Numbered from the stretch's first letter, positions 26,128 through 35,226 are shown. The stretch is DNA of 64,000 bases from Kumtagia ephedrae (GCF_003012745.1 NZ_PXYK01000031.1:1-64000); one strand, 5' to 3'. Notes: generated by a model from the sequence alone, not told the origin. Made by a program: numbers and translations.

Positions 26128-26907
26128 ATGAACGACCATTATTTCGGCCGCCCCGCCCACATCCCCGAAGGCGAATGGAAGGCGCGCGTCGATCTCGCCG
26201 CCTGCTATCGCATGGTGGCGCGGCTCGGCATGGACGATCTGATCTACAACCACATCTCCATGCGGCTGCCAGGCCACGAGGACCAGTTCCTGCTGAACCC
26301 CTACGGCTTCCTGTTCGAGGAGATCACCGCCTCCAGCCTGGTCCGCATCGACATCGCCGGCAACAAGCTCGACGACACGCCCCATACCGTCAACAAGGCG
26401 GCCTTCGTCATCCACGGGGCGATCCACAAGTCGAGCCACGACGCGGTCTGCGTGCTTCACACCCATTCCGACGCGAGCGTCGCCGTCTCCTGCCAGGAGG
26501 AGGGGCTTCTGCCGCTCAGCCAGTTCGCCATGCGCTTCTACAAGCGCCAGGCCTTCCACGGCTACGAGGGCGTGGCGATCGATCTCGACGAGCAGGAGCG
26601 GATCATTCGCCACCTCGGCGACAACCGGGTGATGCTCATGCGCAACCACGGCATCCTGACGGTCGGCCGCACGCCCGGCGAAGCCTTCATGCTGCTCTAT
26701 TATTTCGAGCGCGCCGCTCGCATCCAGCTCGACCTCCAGGCCGCCGCCGCAACCGGCGCCAGGCTTATCGTGCCGCCGCACGATGTCTGCGAAAAGGCGG
26801 CGCGCCAGTTCTGGGAGAACAAGGGCGACATCCTCATCGCCGGCGAGCGCGAGTGGCCGGCCTTCCTGCGGCAGCTCGACAGGGAAGGCGCGGACTACCG
26901 GCAATAG
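26128..26907 (+). CDS. Class II aldolase/adducin-family protein
   Basis: A 259-residue zinc protein of the class II aldolase (fuculose-phosphate/ribulose-phosphate epimerase) fold. Zinc ligands are visible in L-H-T-H-S-D and in M-R-N-H-G-I-L-T; the early N-H-I-S-M-R-L-P motif is also typical. It catalyses retro-aldol cleavage or decarboxylation of a hydroxy- or oxo-acid in known relatives. It is inserted between the ATPase and binding protein of importer B with small gaps, so it is co-transcribed and acts on a pathway intermediate. Confidence 0.9.
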   Translation: MNDHYFGRPAHIPEGEWKARVDLAACYRMVARLGMDDLIYNHISMRLPGHEDQFLLNPYGFLFEEITASSLVRIDIAGNKLDDTPHTVNKAAFVIHGAIHKSSHDAVCVLHTHSDASVAVSCQEEGLLPLSQFAMRFYKRQAFHGYEGVAIDLDEQERIIRHLGDNRVMLMRNHGILTVGRTPGEAFMLLYYFERAARIQLDLQAAAATGARLIVPPHDVCEKAARQFWENKGDILIAGEREWPAFLRQLDREGADYRQ

Positions 26908-26957
26908 TTCCGGGCGGAGGACGACGACAACGACGAAAAACCAACAGAGAGGGTTCC

Positions 26958-27971
26958 ATGTTCAAACGACGCACGTTCCTCGTGGCCTTCGCGGCCGCCT
27001 CTATCGGTCTTCAAGCGCCGGTCCCCGCCGTCGCGCAGGATATGGTCGATGCCAGCCTGCGCCTGAAATGGCTTACACAGGCGCAGTTCGCCGGCTTCTA
27101 CGTCGCGCTGGAAAAGGGCTACTACAAGGACGAGGGCATCAACCTCACCATCAATCCCGGCGGGCCGAACCTGCTGACCGAGAACCTGGTGGCGACCGGC
27201 GCCGACACGTTCGGCCTCTCGGGCGGCACCGACAGCGTGTTCGCGGCGCGCGACAAGGGCCTGCCGGTCGTCTGCATCGGCGTCGCGCACCAGGTCACGC
27301 CGTTCGTCTTCGTCTCCCACAAGGACGGCCCGGTCCAGTCGGTCGCCGACTTCAAGGGCAGGACGGCCACCACCTGGTTCACCGGCGCCAACCACGTGCT
27401 GTCGGCGATGCTCTCCAAGGTGGGCGTTAGCCCCTCCGACGTGGACATCCAGCCGCAGCAGGTCTCGGTCACGCCGTTCGTCGACAAGCAGGTCGACGTC
27501 GTCACGGCGACGCGCCACAACGAACTCTATGTCATCAACGAGCGTGTCGGAAAGGACAACCTGAACCTCTTCGTGCCGGAAGACAGCGGCGTCTCCTTCC
27601 CGCGCGACACGCTGATCGTCTCGGAGACGACGGCGGCCGAGAAGCCCGAACTCGTCGAGAAGTTCCTGCGCGCCAGCGTCAAGGGCTGGAGGGAGGCCTT
27701 CGCCAATGAAAGCGAGGCGATCGACATCATCATGAAGATCTCGCCGACGCTCGACCGCGCCCAGCAGGAATTCATGCTGAGGGAAGTGAGGACGCTGATG
27801 ACCGCCGGCAAGGGCTCGACCGACGGGCTCTTCGCCATCGACAAGGCAGCGGTCGGTTCCGCCAACGACCTGCTCGCTGAATACGGCGTGATCTCGAAGC
27901 CGGTCGAACTCGACGCCGCGTTCAACGCCAGCTTCATCGAGAGCATTCCCCTCGAGGAAAGGCGCCTATGA
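26958..27971 (+). CDS. NMT1/THI5-like ABC substrate-binding protein, importer B
   Basis: A 337-residue periplasmic protein. The ATG at 26958 follows GAGAGGG; the signal peptide begins M-F-K-R-R-T-F-L with a twin-arginine-like start and cleavage after A-V-A-Q. The mature part begins with L-R-L-K-W-L-T-Q-A-Q-F-A-G-F-Y, the diagnostic start of the pyrimidine/thiamine-precursor-binding NMT1/THI5 family. It is the intact paralogue of the amber-containing gene at 8912-9919. Family ligands include formylaminopyrimidine, riboflavin and other heterocycles, so a heteroaromatic ligand is likely. Confidence 0.92.
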   Translation: MFKRRTFLVAFAAASIGLQAPVPAVAQDMVDASLRLKWLTQAQFAGFYVALEKGYYKDEGINLTINPGGPNLLTENLVATGADTFGLSGGTDSVFAARDKGLPVVCIGVAHQVTPFVFVSHKDGPVQSVADFKGRTATTWFTGANHVLSAMLSKVGVSPSDVDIQPQQVSVTPFVDKQVDVVTATRHNELYVINERVGKDNLNLFVPEDSGVSFPRDTLIVSETTAAEKPELVEKFLRASVKGWREAFANESEAIDIIMKISPTLDRAQQEFMLREVRTLMTAGKGSTDGLFAIDKAAVGSANDLLAEYGVISKPVELDAAFNASFIESIPLEERRL

Positions 27972-28765
27972 GCGGGGCTGCCTCCGTTGCAGGAAACCTG
28001 CCCGTCGCATCGACGGGCAGGTTCGGCGCGGTCGTCAAGCCGATCGTCTGGCTGGTGGCCGCAGTCGTCCTTGTCGAGGCGATCGTCGTAGTCTTCGGCA
28101 TCCGCTCCTACTACCTGCCGCGGCCGAGCGTGATCGCCTCGACGATCATGGCGACGCCCGGCGCCTATCTCGCCGGCCTCTGGCGCACCTTCCTGGAAAC
28201 GGTGCTCGGCTTTGTCGCCGGCAGCCTGTTCGGCGTCGTCATGGCCGTCGTCTTCCATCGCTGGGTGCTGCTGCGGGAGATGTTCTTTCCGCTCTTCGTC
28301 GTCTCGCAGACCATTCCCGTCATCGCCTTCGGCGCCGTCGTCGTCCTGTGGTTCGGCAACACGCTGCTCGCCAAGGCCGTGATCTCCTTCTACATCAGCT
28401 TCCTGCCGGTGACCGTGAACACGCTGCTCGGCTTTTCCGCCGTCGATCCCCGCCAGGTGCAACTCATGCGCAGCTTCGGCGCCGACGATGCGCAGATCCT
28501 GCGCAGGCTCTATCTGCCCGCCGCGCTGCCGCAGCTCTTCGTGGCGCTGAAGCTCGCCTCTTCGCTCGCCCTCGTCGGCGCGATCGTCGGCGAGTGGTTC
28601 GGCGACACCACCGGCCTCGGCGTCCTTCTCCTCCAGGCCATGTACAACGAGAACGTCGCCGGCATCTGGGCCACCATCGTCGTCTCCGCCTGCCTCGGCA
28701 TGGGGCTTTACGGCGTCGTCGCCTTTGCAGAGCGCAGGATCGTCTTCTGGGGAGGCGAGCAATGA
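27968..28765 (+). CDS. ABC importer permease (SsuC/ThiX type), importer B
   Basis: A 265-residue permease with about six membrane helices, the loop M-R-S-F-G-A-D-D-A-Q-I-L-R-R-L and G-A-I-V-G-E-W-F-G-D-T, closely matching the permease at 8005. It overlaps the binding-protein stop by four bases. Works with the next permease as a heterodimer. Confidence 0.9.
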   Translation: MSGAASVAGNLPVASTGRFGAVVKPIVWLVAAVVLVEAIVVVFGIRSYYLPRPSVIASTIMATPGAYLAGLWRTFLETVLGFVAGSLFGVVMAVVFHRWVLLREMFFPLFVVSQTIPVIAFGAVVVLWFGNTLLAKAVISFYISFLPVTVNTLLGFSAVDPRQVQLMRSFGADDAQILRRLYLPAALPQLFVALKLASSLALVGAIVGEWFGDTTGLGVLLLQAMYNENVAGIWATIVVSACLGMGLYGVVAFAERRIVFWGGEQ

Positions 28766-29523
28766 CCGCTTCCATTTCCTCCGACAGCGCCAGGCAGATT
28801 TCCCGAGGCATCGGCGGCGCGCTGCTGGTCGCCGTCGTCTGGGAGCTTTGCGCGCGCGGCCTCGACCTGCCTGCCTATGTGCTGCCGGCGATCAGCAGCA
28901 TCCTCGCGGGACTTGCCAACGATGCCGGGTCGCTGCTTGCGGCTGCCCGCTTCACCGCGACCGAGTCCCTGGCGGGCTATGCCATCGGCTGCCTTGCCGG
29001 CATGGCGGCGGCGGTGCTGGTCACGATGGTTCCGAGCGCCCGAAGCGTGGTCGTGCCGCTCGCCACCGCCATCAATTCGGTCCCCGTCGTCGCCTATTCG
29101 CCGCTGGTGCTGCTGTGGTTCGGCATCGGCATGGCCTCGAAGGTCGTGATGGTGGCGATCGCCGTCAGCTTTACGATCTTCCTCAGCACGATCGCCGGCC
29201 TCGACCGCGTCGATCGCAAGTCGGTCGACCTCCTGCGTTCCTTCGGCGCAGGCCGGCTCGCGGTGCTGTGGCGGCTGCGCCTGCCGACGGCGCTGCCGCT
29301 CATCATCGCCGGCATGCGCGTCTCCACCGTTCGCAGCGTCATCGTAGCCATCGTTACGGAGATGCTCGGCGCCTATGGCGGGCTCGGCTGGGTGATCTAC
29401 CAGGCGGTGCTGCAGGTCGATTTCGTGAAGGTCTGGGCCGCCATCATCGTGGCGTCGGCCATCAGCCTCGCCTTCTTCGGCGCCATCAGCTTCGTCGAGC
29501 GCCGCTACGTCTTCTGGAGATAG
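28762..29523 (+). CDS. ABC importer permease (SsuC/ThiX type), importer B
   Basis: A 253-residue permease starting at the ATG overlapping the previous stop by four bases; the frame is open further upstream only as a shadow. The loop L-R-S-F-G-A-G-R-L-A-V-L-W-R-L-R-L-P is nearly identical to that of the permease at 7262, and I-V-T-E-M-L-G-A-Y-G-G-L-G also matches. So importers A and B arose by duplication of a permease-permease-binding-protein unit. Confidence 0.9.
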   Translation: MTASISSDSARQISRGIGGALLVAVVWELCARGLDLPAYVLPAISSILAGLANDAGSLLAAARFTATESLAGYAIGCLAGMAAAVLVTMVPSARSVVVPLATAINSVPVVAYSPLVLLWFGIGMASKVVMVAIAVSFTIFLSTIAGLDRVDRKSVDLLRSFGAGRLAVLWRLRLPTALPLIIAGMRVSTVRSVIVAIVTEMLGAYGGLGWVIYQAVLQVDFVKVWAAIIVASAISLAFFGAISFVERRYVFWR

Positions 29524-29529
29524 CATAGC

Positions 29530-30825
29530 ATGACACGCAAGATGCATTTCGGCCTCTTCCTGCTCGGCACCGGCAGCCATGTCGCCGGTTGGCGCGTGCC
29601 CGGCGCGATGGACAGCTTCCAGGACATCGGGATGATCCGGCAGATCTCGGTCGAGGCTGAGCGTGGCCTGTTCGATCTCATCTTCGTGGGCGACAACCTC
29701 AATGCCGACCCGGCCGCCCATCCTTCCTACACCGCCCGGCTGGAGCCGCTGACGCTGCTTTCGGCCATTGCCGGCGCGACGCAGCATATCGGGCTCGGCG
29801 CGACCGTCTCGACAACCTATTGCGACCCATTCACCGTCGCCAGGGTCTTCGCCTCGCTCGATCACCTGAGCGGCGGGCGTGCCGCGTGGAACGCGGTGAC
29901 GACGGCCAATCCGGCGGCGGCGGCGAATTTCGGCACGGTCCATCCCGACCATTCGAAACGCTACGAGATCGCCGAGGAATTCCTGACCGTGGTGCGCGGC
30001 CTGTGGGACTGCTGGGCCGACGACGCGATCGTCGCCGACCGCGAGACGGGCATCTACATCGATCCCGCCAAGGTGCGCGCGCTCGACCATGAAGGCACGC
30101 ACTTCAAGGTCAAGGGACCGCTCAACATCGGCCGCTCGCCGCAGGGCCAGCCGGTCATCCTGCAGGCGGGCGGCTCGGGGCCCGGCCAGGAGCTCGCGGC
30201 AAAATCGGCCGACGTCGTGTTCTCCGTCACGCAGGATCTCGACGAAGCCCGCGCCTTCTACCGTTCGGTGAAGGACAGGCTTGCGAAATACGGCCGCAGT
30301 GAGGAGTCCATGGTCGTGCTGCCCGGCGTAATGCCGATCGTCGGGCGCACCGAGCGCGAGGCGCATGACAAACTCGCCGAGCTCCAGGGCTTCATCAGCG
30401 AGACCAACGCGTTGGCGCTCATGAGCGACCGCTTCGGCGTCGACATGAGCGTCTACGATCTCGACGGACCGATCCCGGACGACCTCGTGCCCTCCGACAA
30501 CTACCACGCATTCGCTAGGGTCATGCTCGACAAGGCCAAGCGCGAGAACATGCGGCTGCGCGACGTCTACAACCTCATGGCGGCGGCGCGCGGCCACTGG
30601 GTCCTGTGCGGCACGCCGGACTATGTGGCCGACACGCTAGAGACCTGGTTCACGACGCGGGCTGCCGACGGCTTCAACGTCATGCCGTCGCACTTCCCGG
30701 CGGGCCTCACCGATTTCGTCGACCTCGTCGTGCCGATCCTGCAGGAGCGCGATCTGTACCGCACGCAATACGAGGGTACGACGCTGCGCGACCGCATGGG
30801 CCTGGAACGTCCGGCCCGCATCTGA
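29530..30825 (+). CDS. LLM-class flavin-dependent monooxygenase (NtaA/SnaA/DszA family)
   Basis: A 431-residue bacterial-luciferase-like monooxygenase, oxygenase component of a two-component system. Typical features are the start M-H-F-G-L-F-L-L-G-T-G, W-R-V-P-G-A, G-L-F-D-L-I-F-V-G-D, V-S-T-T-Y-C-D-P-F-T-V-A-R and W-N-A-V-T-T-A-N-P-A-A-A-A-N-F-G, all hallmarks of nitrilotriacetate/dibenzothiophene-sulfone/EDTA monooxygenases. It uses free reduced FMN made by the flavin reductase immediately downstream. It starts seven bases after importer B's last permease. Likely reaction: oxidative N- or C-S/C-N bond cleavage of the imported heterocycle. Confidence 0.92.
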   Translation: MTRKMHFGLFLLGTGSHVAGWRVPGAMDSFQDIGMIRQISVEAERGLFDLIFVGDNLNADPAAHPSYTARLEPLTLLSAIAGATQHIGLGATVSTTYCDPFTVARVFASLDHLSGGRAAWNAVTTANPAAAANFGTVHPDHSKRYEIAEEFLTVVRGLWDCWADDAIVADRETGIYIDPAKVRALDHEGTHFKVKGPLNIGRSPQGQPVILQAGGSGPGQELAAKSADVVFSVTQDLDEARAFYRSVKDRLAKYGRSEESMVVLPGVMPIVGRTEREAHDKLAELQGFISETNALALMSDRFGVDMSVYDLDGPIPDDLVPSDNYHAFARVMLDKAKRENMRLRDVYNLMAAARGHWVLCGTPDYVADTLETWFTTRAADGFNVMPSHFPAGLTDFVDLVVPILQERDLYRTQYEGTTLRDRMGLERPARI

Positions 30826-30837
30826 GGAGGGGCCAAC

Positions 30838-31347
30838 GTGGGCATCATGACACATCGCTTCCAGACGGTGGAGAGCGCGGACTACCGAAACGGCATGGCC
30901 CGGTTGGCAGCAGCGGTAAACATCGTCACGACACGCACGGCAGACGGTCGCTTCGGGTTCACGGCTTCGGCCGTATGCAGCGTGAGCGATGCGCCGGCCA
31001 CCTTGCTGGCCTGCATCAATCGCACCAGCTCCTGCTTCCCGGCCTTCGATCGCGCACGCTTCTTCAGCGTCAACACGCTTGCCCCCTCGCATGAGGCCCT
31101 GTCCGATCTGTTCGGCGGCAAGACCTCCATGACCGAGCGCTTCTCGTCAGGGCGTTGGGTGGAGGGCAGGACCGGCGTTCCCGTGCTCGAGGACGCCTTG
31201 GTGAGCTTCGAATGCGAGCTTGCCAACGCGTTCGACGAGGGCACGCATCGCGTCCTGTTCGGCCGGGTGATCGATCTTCGCAGCAGCGACCAGGAAGCCG
31301 CCTTGCTCTATTACTCTCGCCGGTATGTGGCCTGGAACAACAGCTAA
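30838..31347 (+). CDS. Flavin reductase, monooxygenase partner (HpaC/RutF type)
   Basis: A 169-residue flavin reductase-like domain protein: N-I-V-T-T-R-T-A-D-G-R-F-G-F-T-A-S-A near the start and a family motif C-I-N-R-T-S-S further on. It reduces FMN/FAD with NAD(P)H and supplies the LLM monooxygenase. GTG at 30838 is favoured because GAGGAGGGG lies five bases upstream; the ATG three codons later would be too far. Last gene of the importer B operon. Confidence 0.9.
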   Translation: MGIMTHRFQTVESADYRNGMARLAAAVNIVTTRTADGRFGFTASAVCSVSDAPATLLACINRTSSCFPAFDRARFFSVNTLAPSHEALSDLFGGKTSMTERFSSGRWVEGRTGVPVLEDALVSFECELANAFDEGTHRVLFGRVIDLRSSDQEAALLYYSRRYVAWNNS

Positions 31348-31400
31348 TTCATCCGCCGCGGAAGATACCGGCTGTTTTGAAGCAAAAAGCGCTCAAAATT

Positions 31401-31417
31401 CAGCCGAAGTTCGGCTG
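31401..31417 (-). terminator. Rho-independent terminator of the LysR gene
   Basis: CAGCCGAA (31401-31408) and TTCGGCTG (31410-31417) form a hairpin. Read on the minus strand it lies just past the LysR stop and is followed by AATTTTGAGCGCTTTTT, a T-rich tail. On the plus strand there is no T-tract, so it primarily serves LysR, though the convergent flavin reductase could use the hairpin. Confidence 0.55.
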
Positions 31418-31427
31418 CTTGTTGACC

Positions 31428-32468
31428 TTATCGCATGGTTCTTGTCTGAAGCCTGCAGATTTTCGGGCTGCATCGCGGCGCTGATGGCCGCCGCAAACCG
31501 TCGCCCGAGCTGCGGACATCGTCGCTGTCGATTTCGATCTGGTCCGGGGATGCAGCTCCGGGCTTGACGGTCCGGGCTAGCTGTGAGCTTTCAGCCACAG
31601 CAAGCGCCATTTGTCTGGCCGGAATTGAAAGCGTCTTCTCGCCAAGGTGGGCCAGCACAACAAACTGTGCAGGTTCCGACACCTCCATCGGAAGGCAGAT
31701 CATTTCGGTCCCATCGGAGCTGAAGTCGGGCCTCGGTCGCACGCACGAAAGCCCTACGCCCCAGCCGTTGGCGACCAGCCCCCTTTGCATCTCGAAACTC
31801 GGTGCCATCTGTATGTTCCGCGGCGTCGCTCCGTGCTTTCGGAACAGGTTCTCGAAATACTCTCGGGTGATTGGAAAATCCTCGATCACCACCCTGTCGG
31901 AGGAGAGATCACGCAGGTTGATCTGGGTCGACATGGCAAGCGGATGATCGCGTGGGAGCAACACGTATGGTGGCAGGCGGTCGATAACGGTTCTGGCAAT
32001 ACCGTGCGACTTTAGTTCGATGTCGTATGTGATGGCGAGGTCACATCTCCCGTCGAGAATCTGGGCGCGGACCTCTGCCAGATCGCCTTCGCTGAGCCGG
32101 TACGAAATATTTGGTGCGCTCTTTGCAAAATTGGTGAGCATCTTTGGAAGATAAATCGATCCGAGATCCCTGAAGCAAGCGATTGCGATCTCCCCAGCTA
32201 AGACGCTGTCGTGCTCGCCCCTCGCAATACGATATCCATCAGCCAGGATGGTCTTTGCCTGTGTCAGCAGGCGCCGCCCGGCCGGTGTAATGGCAAGCCC
32301 CTGTCCGGCTTGTCGCTTGAAGAGGGTACGCCCCAAAGCGATCTCAAGCTCAGAAATCGCGACGGACACCGAGGGCTGGGAGACATTGCAGGCAGTCGCT
32401 GCAGCGGTGACGCTGCCGTGGCCGGCGACAAAGTACTCGAGCTGACGGAATGTGTACGGTATAGGCAT
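31428..32468 (-). CDS. LysR-family transcriptional regulator
   Basis: A 346-residue LTTR. The N-terminal winged helix (F-R-Q-L-E-Y-F-V-A, then A-T-A-C-N-V-S-Q-P-S-V-S-V-A-I-S-E-L-E) and the periplasmic-binding-like effector domain (residues about 90-300) are complete. The tail of about 45 residues is longer than usual. It is divergent from the PhyH-like gene, with 90 bases between, where the palindrome TTGGCCAA (32531-32538) and A/T-rich T-N11-A-like sequence could be its site. It probably activates the oxygenase and the peptide-importer operon. Confidence 0.92.
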   Translation of the reverse strand: MPIPYTFRQLEYFVAGHGSVTAAATACNVSQPSVSVAISELEIALGRTLFKRQAGQGLAITPAGRRLLTQAKTILADGYRIARGEHDSVLAGEIAIACFRDLGSIYLPKMLTNFAKSAPNISYRLSEGDLAEVRAQILDGRCDLAITYDIELKSHGIARTVIDRLPPYVLLPRDHPLAMSTQINLRDLSSDRVVIEDFPITREYFENLFRKHGATPRNIQMAPSFEMQRGLVANGWGVGLSCVRPRPDFSSDGTEMICLPMEVSEPAQFVVLAHLGEKTLSIPARQMALAVAESSQLARTVKPGAASPDQIEIDSDDVRSSGDGLRRPSAPRCSPKICRLQTRTMR

Positions 32469-32558
32469 TGGCTATGATTGATTGTCCAGATTTAATTACA
32501 GCCTAATGTTCCAATTGCCTATCCCTCAGGTTGGCCAATAGACAGTGAGGAGATCAGC

Positions 32559-33446
32559 ATGCAGGAACAAAGCGGCCGTGCCATTGCCGAAGCGACGAAA
32601 CGGGCGAAACCCCGACTTTCGCAAGCCGCCATCGATGCCTACCGACGGGATGGAGCAATTTGCGTCAGAGGGTTGCTCAGTCCAGACGAAGTTGAATTAT
32701 GCCGGCAGGGGATAGCAGAAAACATGGCCAATCCCAGTCCGAGGGCGAGTGTCGCCAGCCGTCCGGACGACCCGGGCTATTTCATCGAGGATTTCTGCAA
32801 CTGGCAGGATATTCCCGCATACCGGGACTTCATCTTCAATTCGGCCGCGGGCGCCGTGGCCGGGCTGCTGATGGGCGCTGAAACGGTGCGGCTCTATCAC
32901 GATCATCTGTTGGTGAAGGAGCCCAACACACGCGCCAAGACGCCCTGGCACCAGGACCAGCCCTATTACAACATCGACGGGCTGCAGAACTGCAGCATGT
33001 GGGCGCCCATGGACCCGGTGTCGCGCGCCGCAACCCTGGAATTCGTCGCCGGCACGCACAAGGGGCCTTGGCTAATGCCGCGCTCGTTCATGTCAAGCGA
33101 GGCGAAATGGTTCCCGGAAGGGACGTTGTCGGACCTCCCCGACATCGAGGCCGACCGATCTGCATTTAATATCCTCGGCTGGGAACTGGAACCAGGTGAC
33201 GTGGTGTTCTTCCACATGCTGACGCTGCACGCGGCCGCCGGCGTCGGCAGCGGCCGTCGGCGGGTACTCTCGGTTCGCTTCCTTGGCGACGACATCACTC
33301 ATGCCCCGCGCAAATGGCGGACGTCACCACCATTTCCCGGCCTTGACGACGAGCTAAAGCCCGGCGCGCCGATGGATCACCCGCTATTTCCAGTTCTCTG
33401 GGAGCGCACTGCGGCCAGCGTGGCGGCTTGGACGTCCGTACTATAA
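32559..33446 (+). CDS. Phytanoyl-CoA dioxygenase (PhyH)-family Fe(II)/2-oxoglutarate oxygenase
   Basis: A 295-residue non-heme iron oxygenase. The metal triad is His131 and Asp133 in W-H-Q-D-Q and His224 in L-T-L-H-A-A-A-G; a 2-oxoglutarate-binding Arg lies a few residues on in R-R-R-V-L-S-V-R-F. Such enzymes hydroxylate small acids, ectoine, or acyl chains using O2 and 2-oxoglutarate. Opposite orientation to the LysR regulator and upstream of a peptide-type importer, so it probably acts on the imported compound. Confidence 0.9.
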   Translation: MQEQSGRAIAEATKRAKPRLSQAAIDAYRRDGAICVRGLLSPDEVELCRQGIAENMANPSPRASVASRPDDPGYFIEDFCNWQDIPAYRDFIFNSAAGAVAGLLMGAETVRLYHDHLLVKEPNTRAKTPWHQDQPYYNIDGLQNCSMWAPMDPVSRAATLEFVAGTHKGPWLMPRSFMSSEAKWFPEGTLSDLPDIEADRSAFNILGWELEPGDVVFFHMLTLHAAAGVGSGRRRVLSVRFLGDDITHAPRKWRTSPPFPGLDDELKPGAPMDHPLFPVLWERTAASVAAWTSVL

Positions 33447-33506
33447 GGTTTGTGCATAATGCCATAACCGCGGATGCATTGTGTTTGCAGGCCCAGGTGC
33501 AGCGTA

Positions 33507-33576
33507 TTGATGGGGTCGGTACCAGCGACCTCATCAAGGCTTGATGGATGCGAAGCGCTGGGCGCGGCGCATCCAT
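33507..33576 (+). promoter_or_regulatory. Two tandem hairpins in leader of binding-protein gene
   Basis: Hairpin 1: TTGATGGGGTCG (33507-33518) pairs with CGACCTCATCAA (33526-33537), with one G-U wobble and a seven-base loop. Hairpin 2: ATGGATGCG (33544-33552) pairs perfectly with CGCATCCAT (33568-33576). They lie just upstream of the start at 33595 and could attenuate or stabilise the transcript. No T-tract follows either. Confidence 0.5.
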
Positions 33577-33594
33577 TCCAGAGAGGCTGAACCC

Positions 33595-35226
33595 ATGAAT
33601 CTCGTGAGAACATTTATAGCCGGAGCTCTAACTTCGTTGATTTCAGCTGGTCTGCAATCCACGGCGAGCGCCGAGACGCTCGTGGTCTGTACGCCGCGCA
33701 GCGTGCAGAACCTGAACGCTGCCCAGCAATGGGTTACCCCCAGCGTCGACGTAATGAACGCCATGCACAATCGCCTGGTGGAAATCGAGCGCGGTGGAAC
33801 AAAGCTGGTGCCGGGGCTGGCGACGTCGTGGGAGATTTCGGAAGATGGCCTGATCTACACCTTCCACTTGCGAAAAGGGGTGAAGTGGCACAGCAATCCG
33901 CTGTTCACCCCGACGCGTGACTTCAATGCCGACGACGTGATCTTCACGATCGATCGCTACCGGGACCCCAACCATTTCTTCCATGGCGTTGGCGTGGGAA
34001 GCCAGTATTTTGACTATACAAAGATAGACAAGAACATCGTCGAGATGAAGAAAGTCGACGACTACACCCTGCAGATCACGCTTGCCAAACCGACCGCGGT
34101 CTTTCTCGAACAGATGGCGTCGGAGTCGGTGTCGATCCAAAGCGCCCAGTATGGCGAAGCGATGAAGGATGCGGGCACACCGGACCAAGTGGATCTGCAG
34201 CCCATTGGTACGGGGCCGTTCCGGTTTGTCGCCTTCCAGAAGGAGGTCATGACCCGTTTCGCCAAGTTCGACGATTACTGGGCGATCAAGGAGGGCGACG
34301 CTTCTCGCGGGGCTCTTGTCGACGACCTCGTGGTTGTCGTCACGCCCGATCCGACCGTGCGACTTGCTCAGGTCAAAGCAGGCGAATGCAACATCCTGAT
34401 CGACCCATCCGCCGCGGATGTCCTGGACCTTGTGAGCACCCCTGTGGAAGGGCTGGCGCTCGCCACCGTGCCGGGTACGTCCACCGGACTCCTCTACTGC
34501 CCGCTGCTTCCATTCAGCGATGCCGATCAGCGCGTCCCGATGGGCGACATGAAGGTGCGTCAGGCGTTTGCCCATGCAATCGACAAACAGGCGATTATCG
34601 AGGCCGTGTTTGGCGGTGCGACGGGAACAGTGGCGACTTCATTTGTACCTCCGCCAATCCCGGGCTTCGTCGAACTGGAGCCTTATTCGCGCGACGTCGA
34701 GAAGGCCAAGCAGTTGCTCGCTGAAGCGGGTTATCCGGACGGCTTCACTATAGAGCTTTGGCTCGCTCCGCTGAACCGCAGCTACATGCCGAATTCCCAG
34801 CGCGCCGCCGAACTCGTCCAGGCAGACCTCGCCGAGGTCGGCGTGAAGGTGAATATCATCGCGATGGACATGGCGGAGCTTCGACAGAAGCGGCGTGACG
34901 CCAAATATGCGTACATGGCATTCAGCGGCCTGAACATGGACTACCCCCACGCCAATGCTGCCGTCGACGGCATGTTCAGTTGCGGGGGCTGGTCGACCGT
35001 ATGCGACGAAGAGATCGAGCGCCTTTATCAGGCGGGCAAAGTCGAGCTTGATAAAGAAAAATCGGCCGACATCTACGCGCACCTGCAGAAACGCTTTCGC
35101 GAGGTTCTTCCGGTTCTCCCGCTGGCAAATCCAATCGAGTTCCAGGTGGTGAGTTCGAACGTCCAAAACTATAAGATTCACACGCTGGGCGGCCAGGCCT
35201 TCTGGGGCGTTTCAATCAAACCATGA
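33595..35226 (+). CDS. Peptide-type ABC substrate-binding protein (SBP_bac_5)
   Basis: A 543-residue periplasmic protein of the DppA/OppA family with a signal peptide (M-N-L-V-R-T-F-I-A-G, cleavage after A-S-A). Typical family features include L-V-P-G-L-A-T-S-W-E-I-S, T-F-H-L-R-K-G-V-K-W-H and V-R-Q-A-F-A-H-A-I-D-K. A longer frame adds 18 residues; the ATG at 33595 with GAGAGG upstream is chosen. It heads the importer whose permeases lie at 35380 and 36396 and whose ATPases lie at 40892 and 41802. Ligand unknown; the neighbouring dipeptidase and Cys/Met lyase suggest a peptide or amino-acid conjugate. Confidence 0.92.
   Translation: MNLVRTFIAGALTSLISAGLQSTASAETLVVCTPRSVQNLNAAQQWVTPSVDVMNAMHNRLVEIERGGTKLVPGLATSWEISEDGLIYTFHLRKGVKWHSNPLFTPTRDFNADDVIFTIDRYRDPNHFFHGVGVGSQYFDYTKIDKNIVEMKKVDDYTLQITLAKPTAVFLEQMASESVSIQSAQYGEAMKDAGTPDQVDLQPIGTGPFRFVAFQKEVMTRFAKFDDYWAIKEGDASRGALVDDLVVVVTPDPTVRLAQVKAGECNILIDPSAADVLDLVSTPVEGLALATVPGTSTGLLYCPLLPFSDADQRVPMGDMKVRQAFAHAIDKQAIIEAVFGGATGTVATSFVPPPIPGFVELEPYSRDVEKAKQLLAEAGYPDGFTIELWLAPLNRSYMPNSQRAAELVQADLAEVGVKVNIIAMDMAELRQKRRDAKYAYMAFSGLNMDYPHANAAVDGMFSCGGWSTVCDEEIERLYQAGKVELDKEKSADIYAHLQKRFREVLPVLPLANPIEFQVVSSNVQNYKIHTLGGQAFWGVSIKP

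Noticed and set aside
28708-30597. Minus-strand frame of 629 codons
   Set aside because: Antisense shadow of the permease and LLM genes; His/Arg/Asp-rich low-complexity protein.
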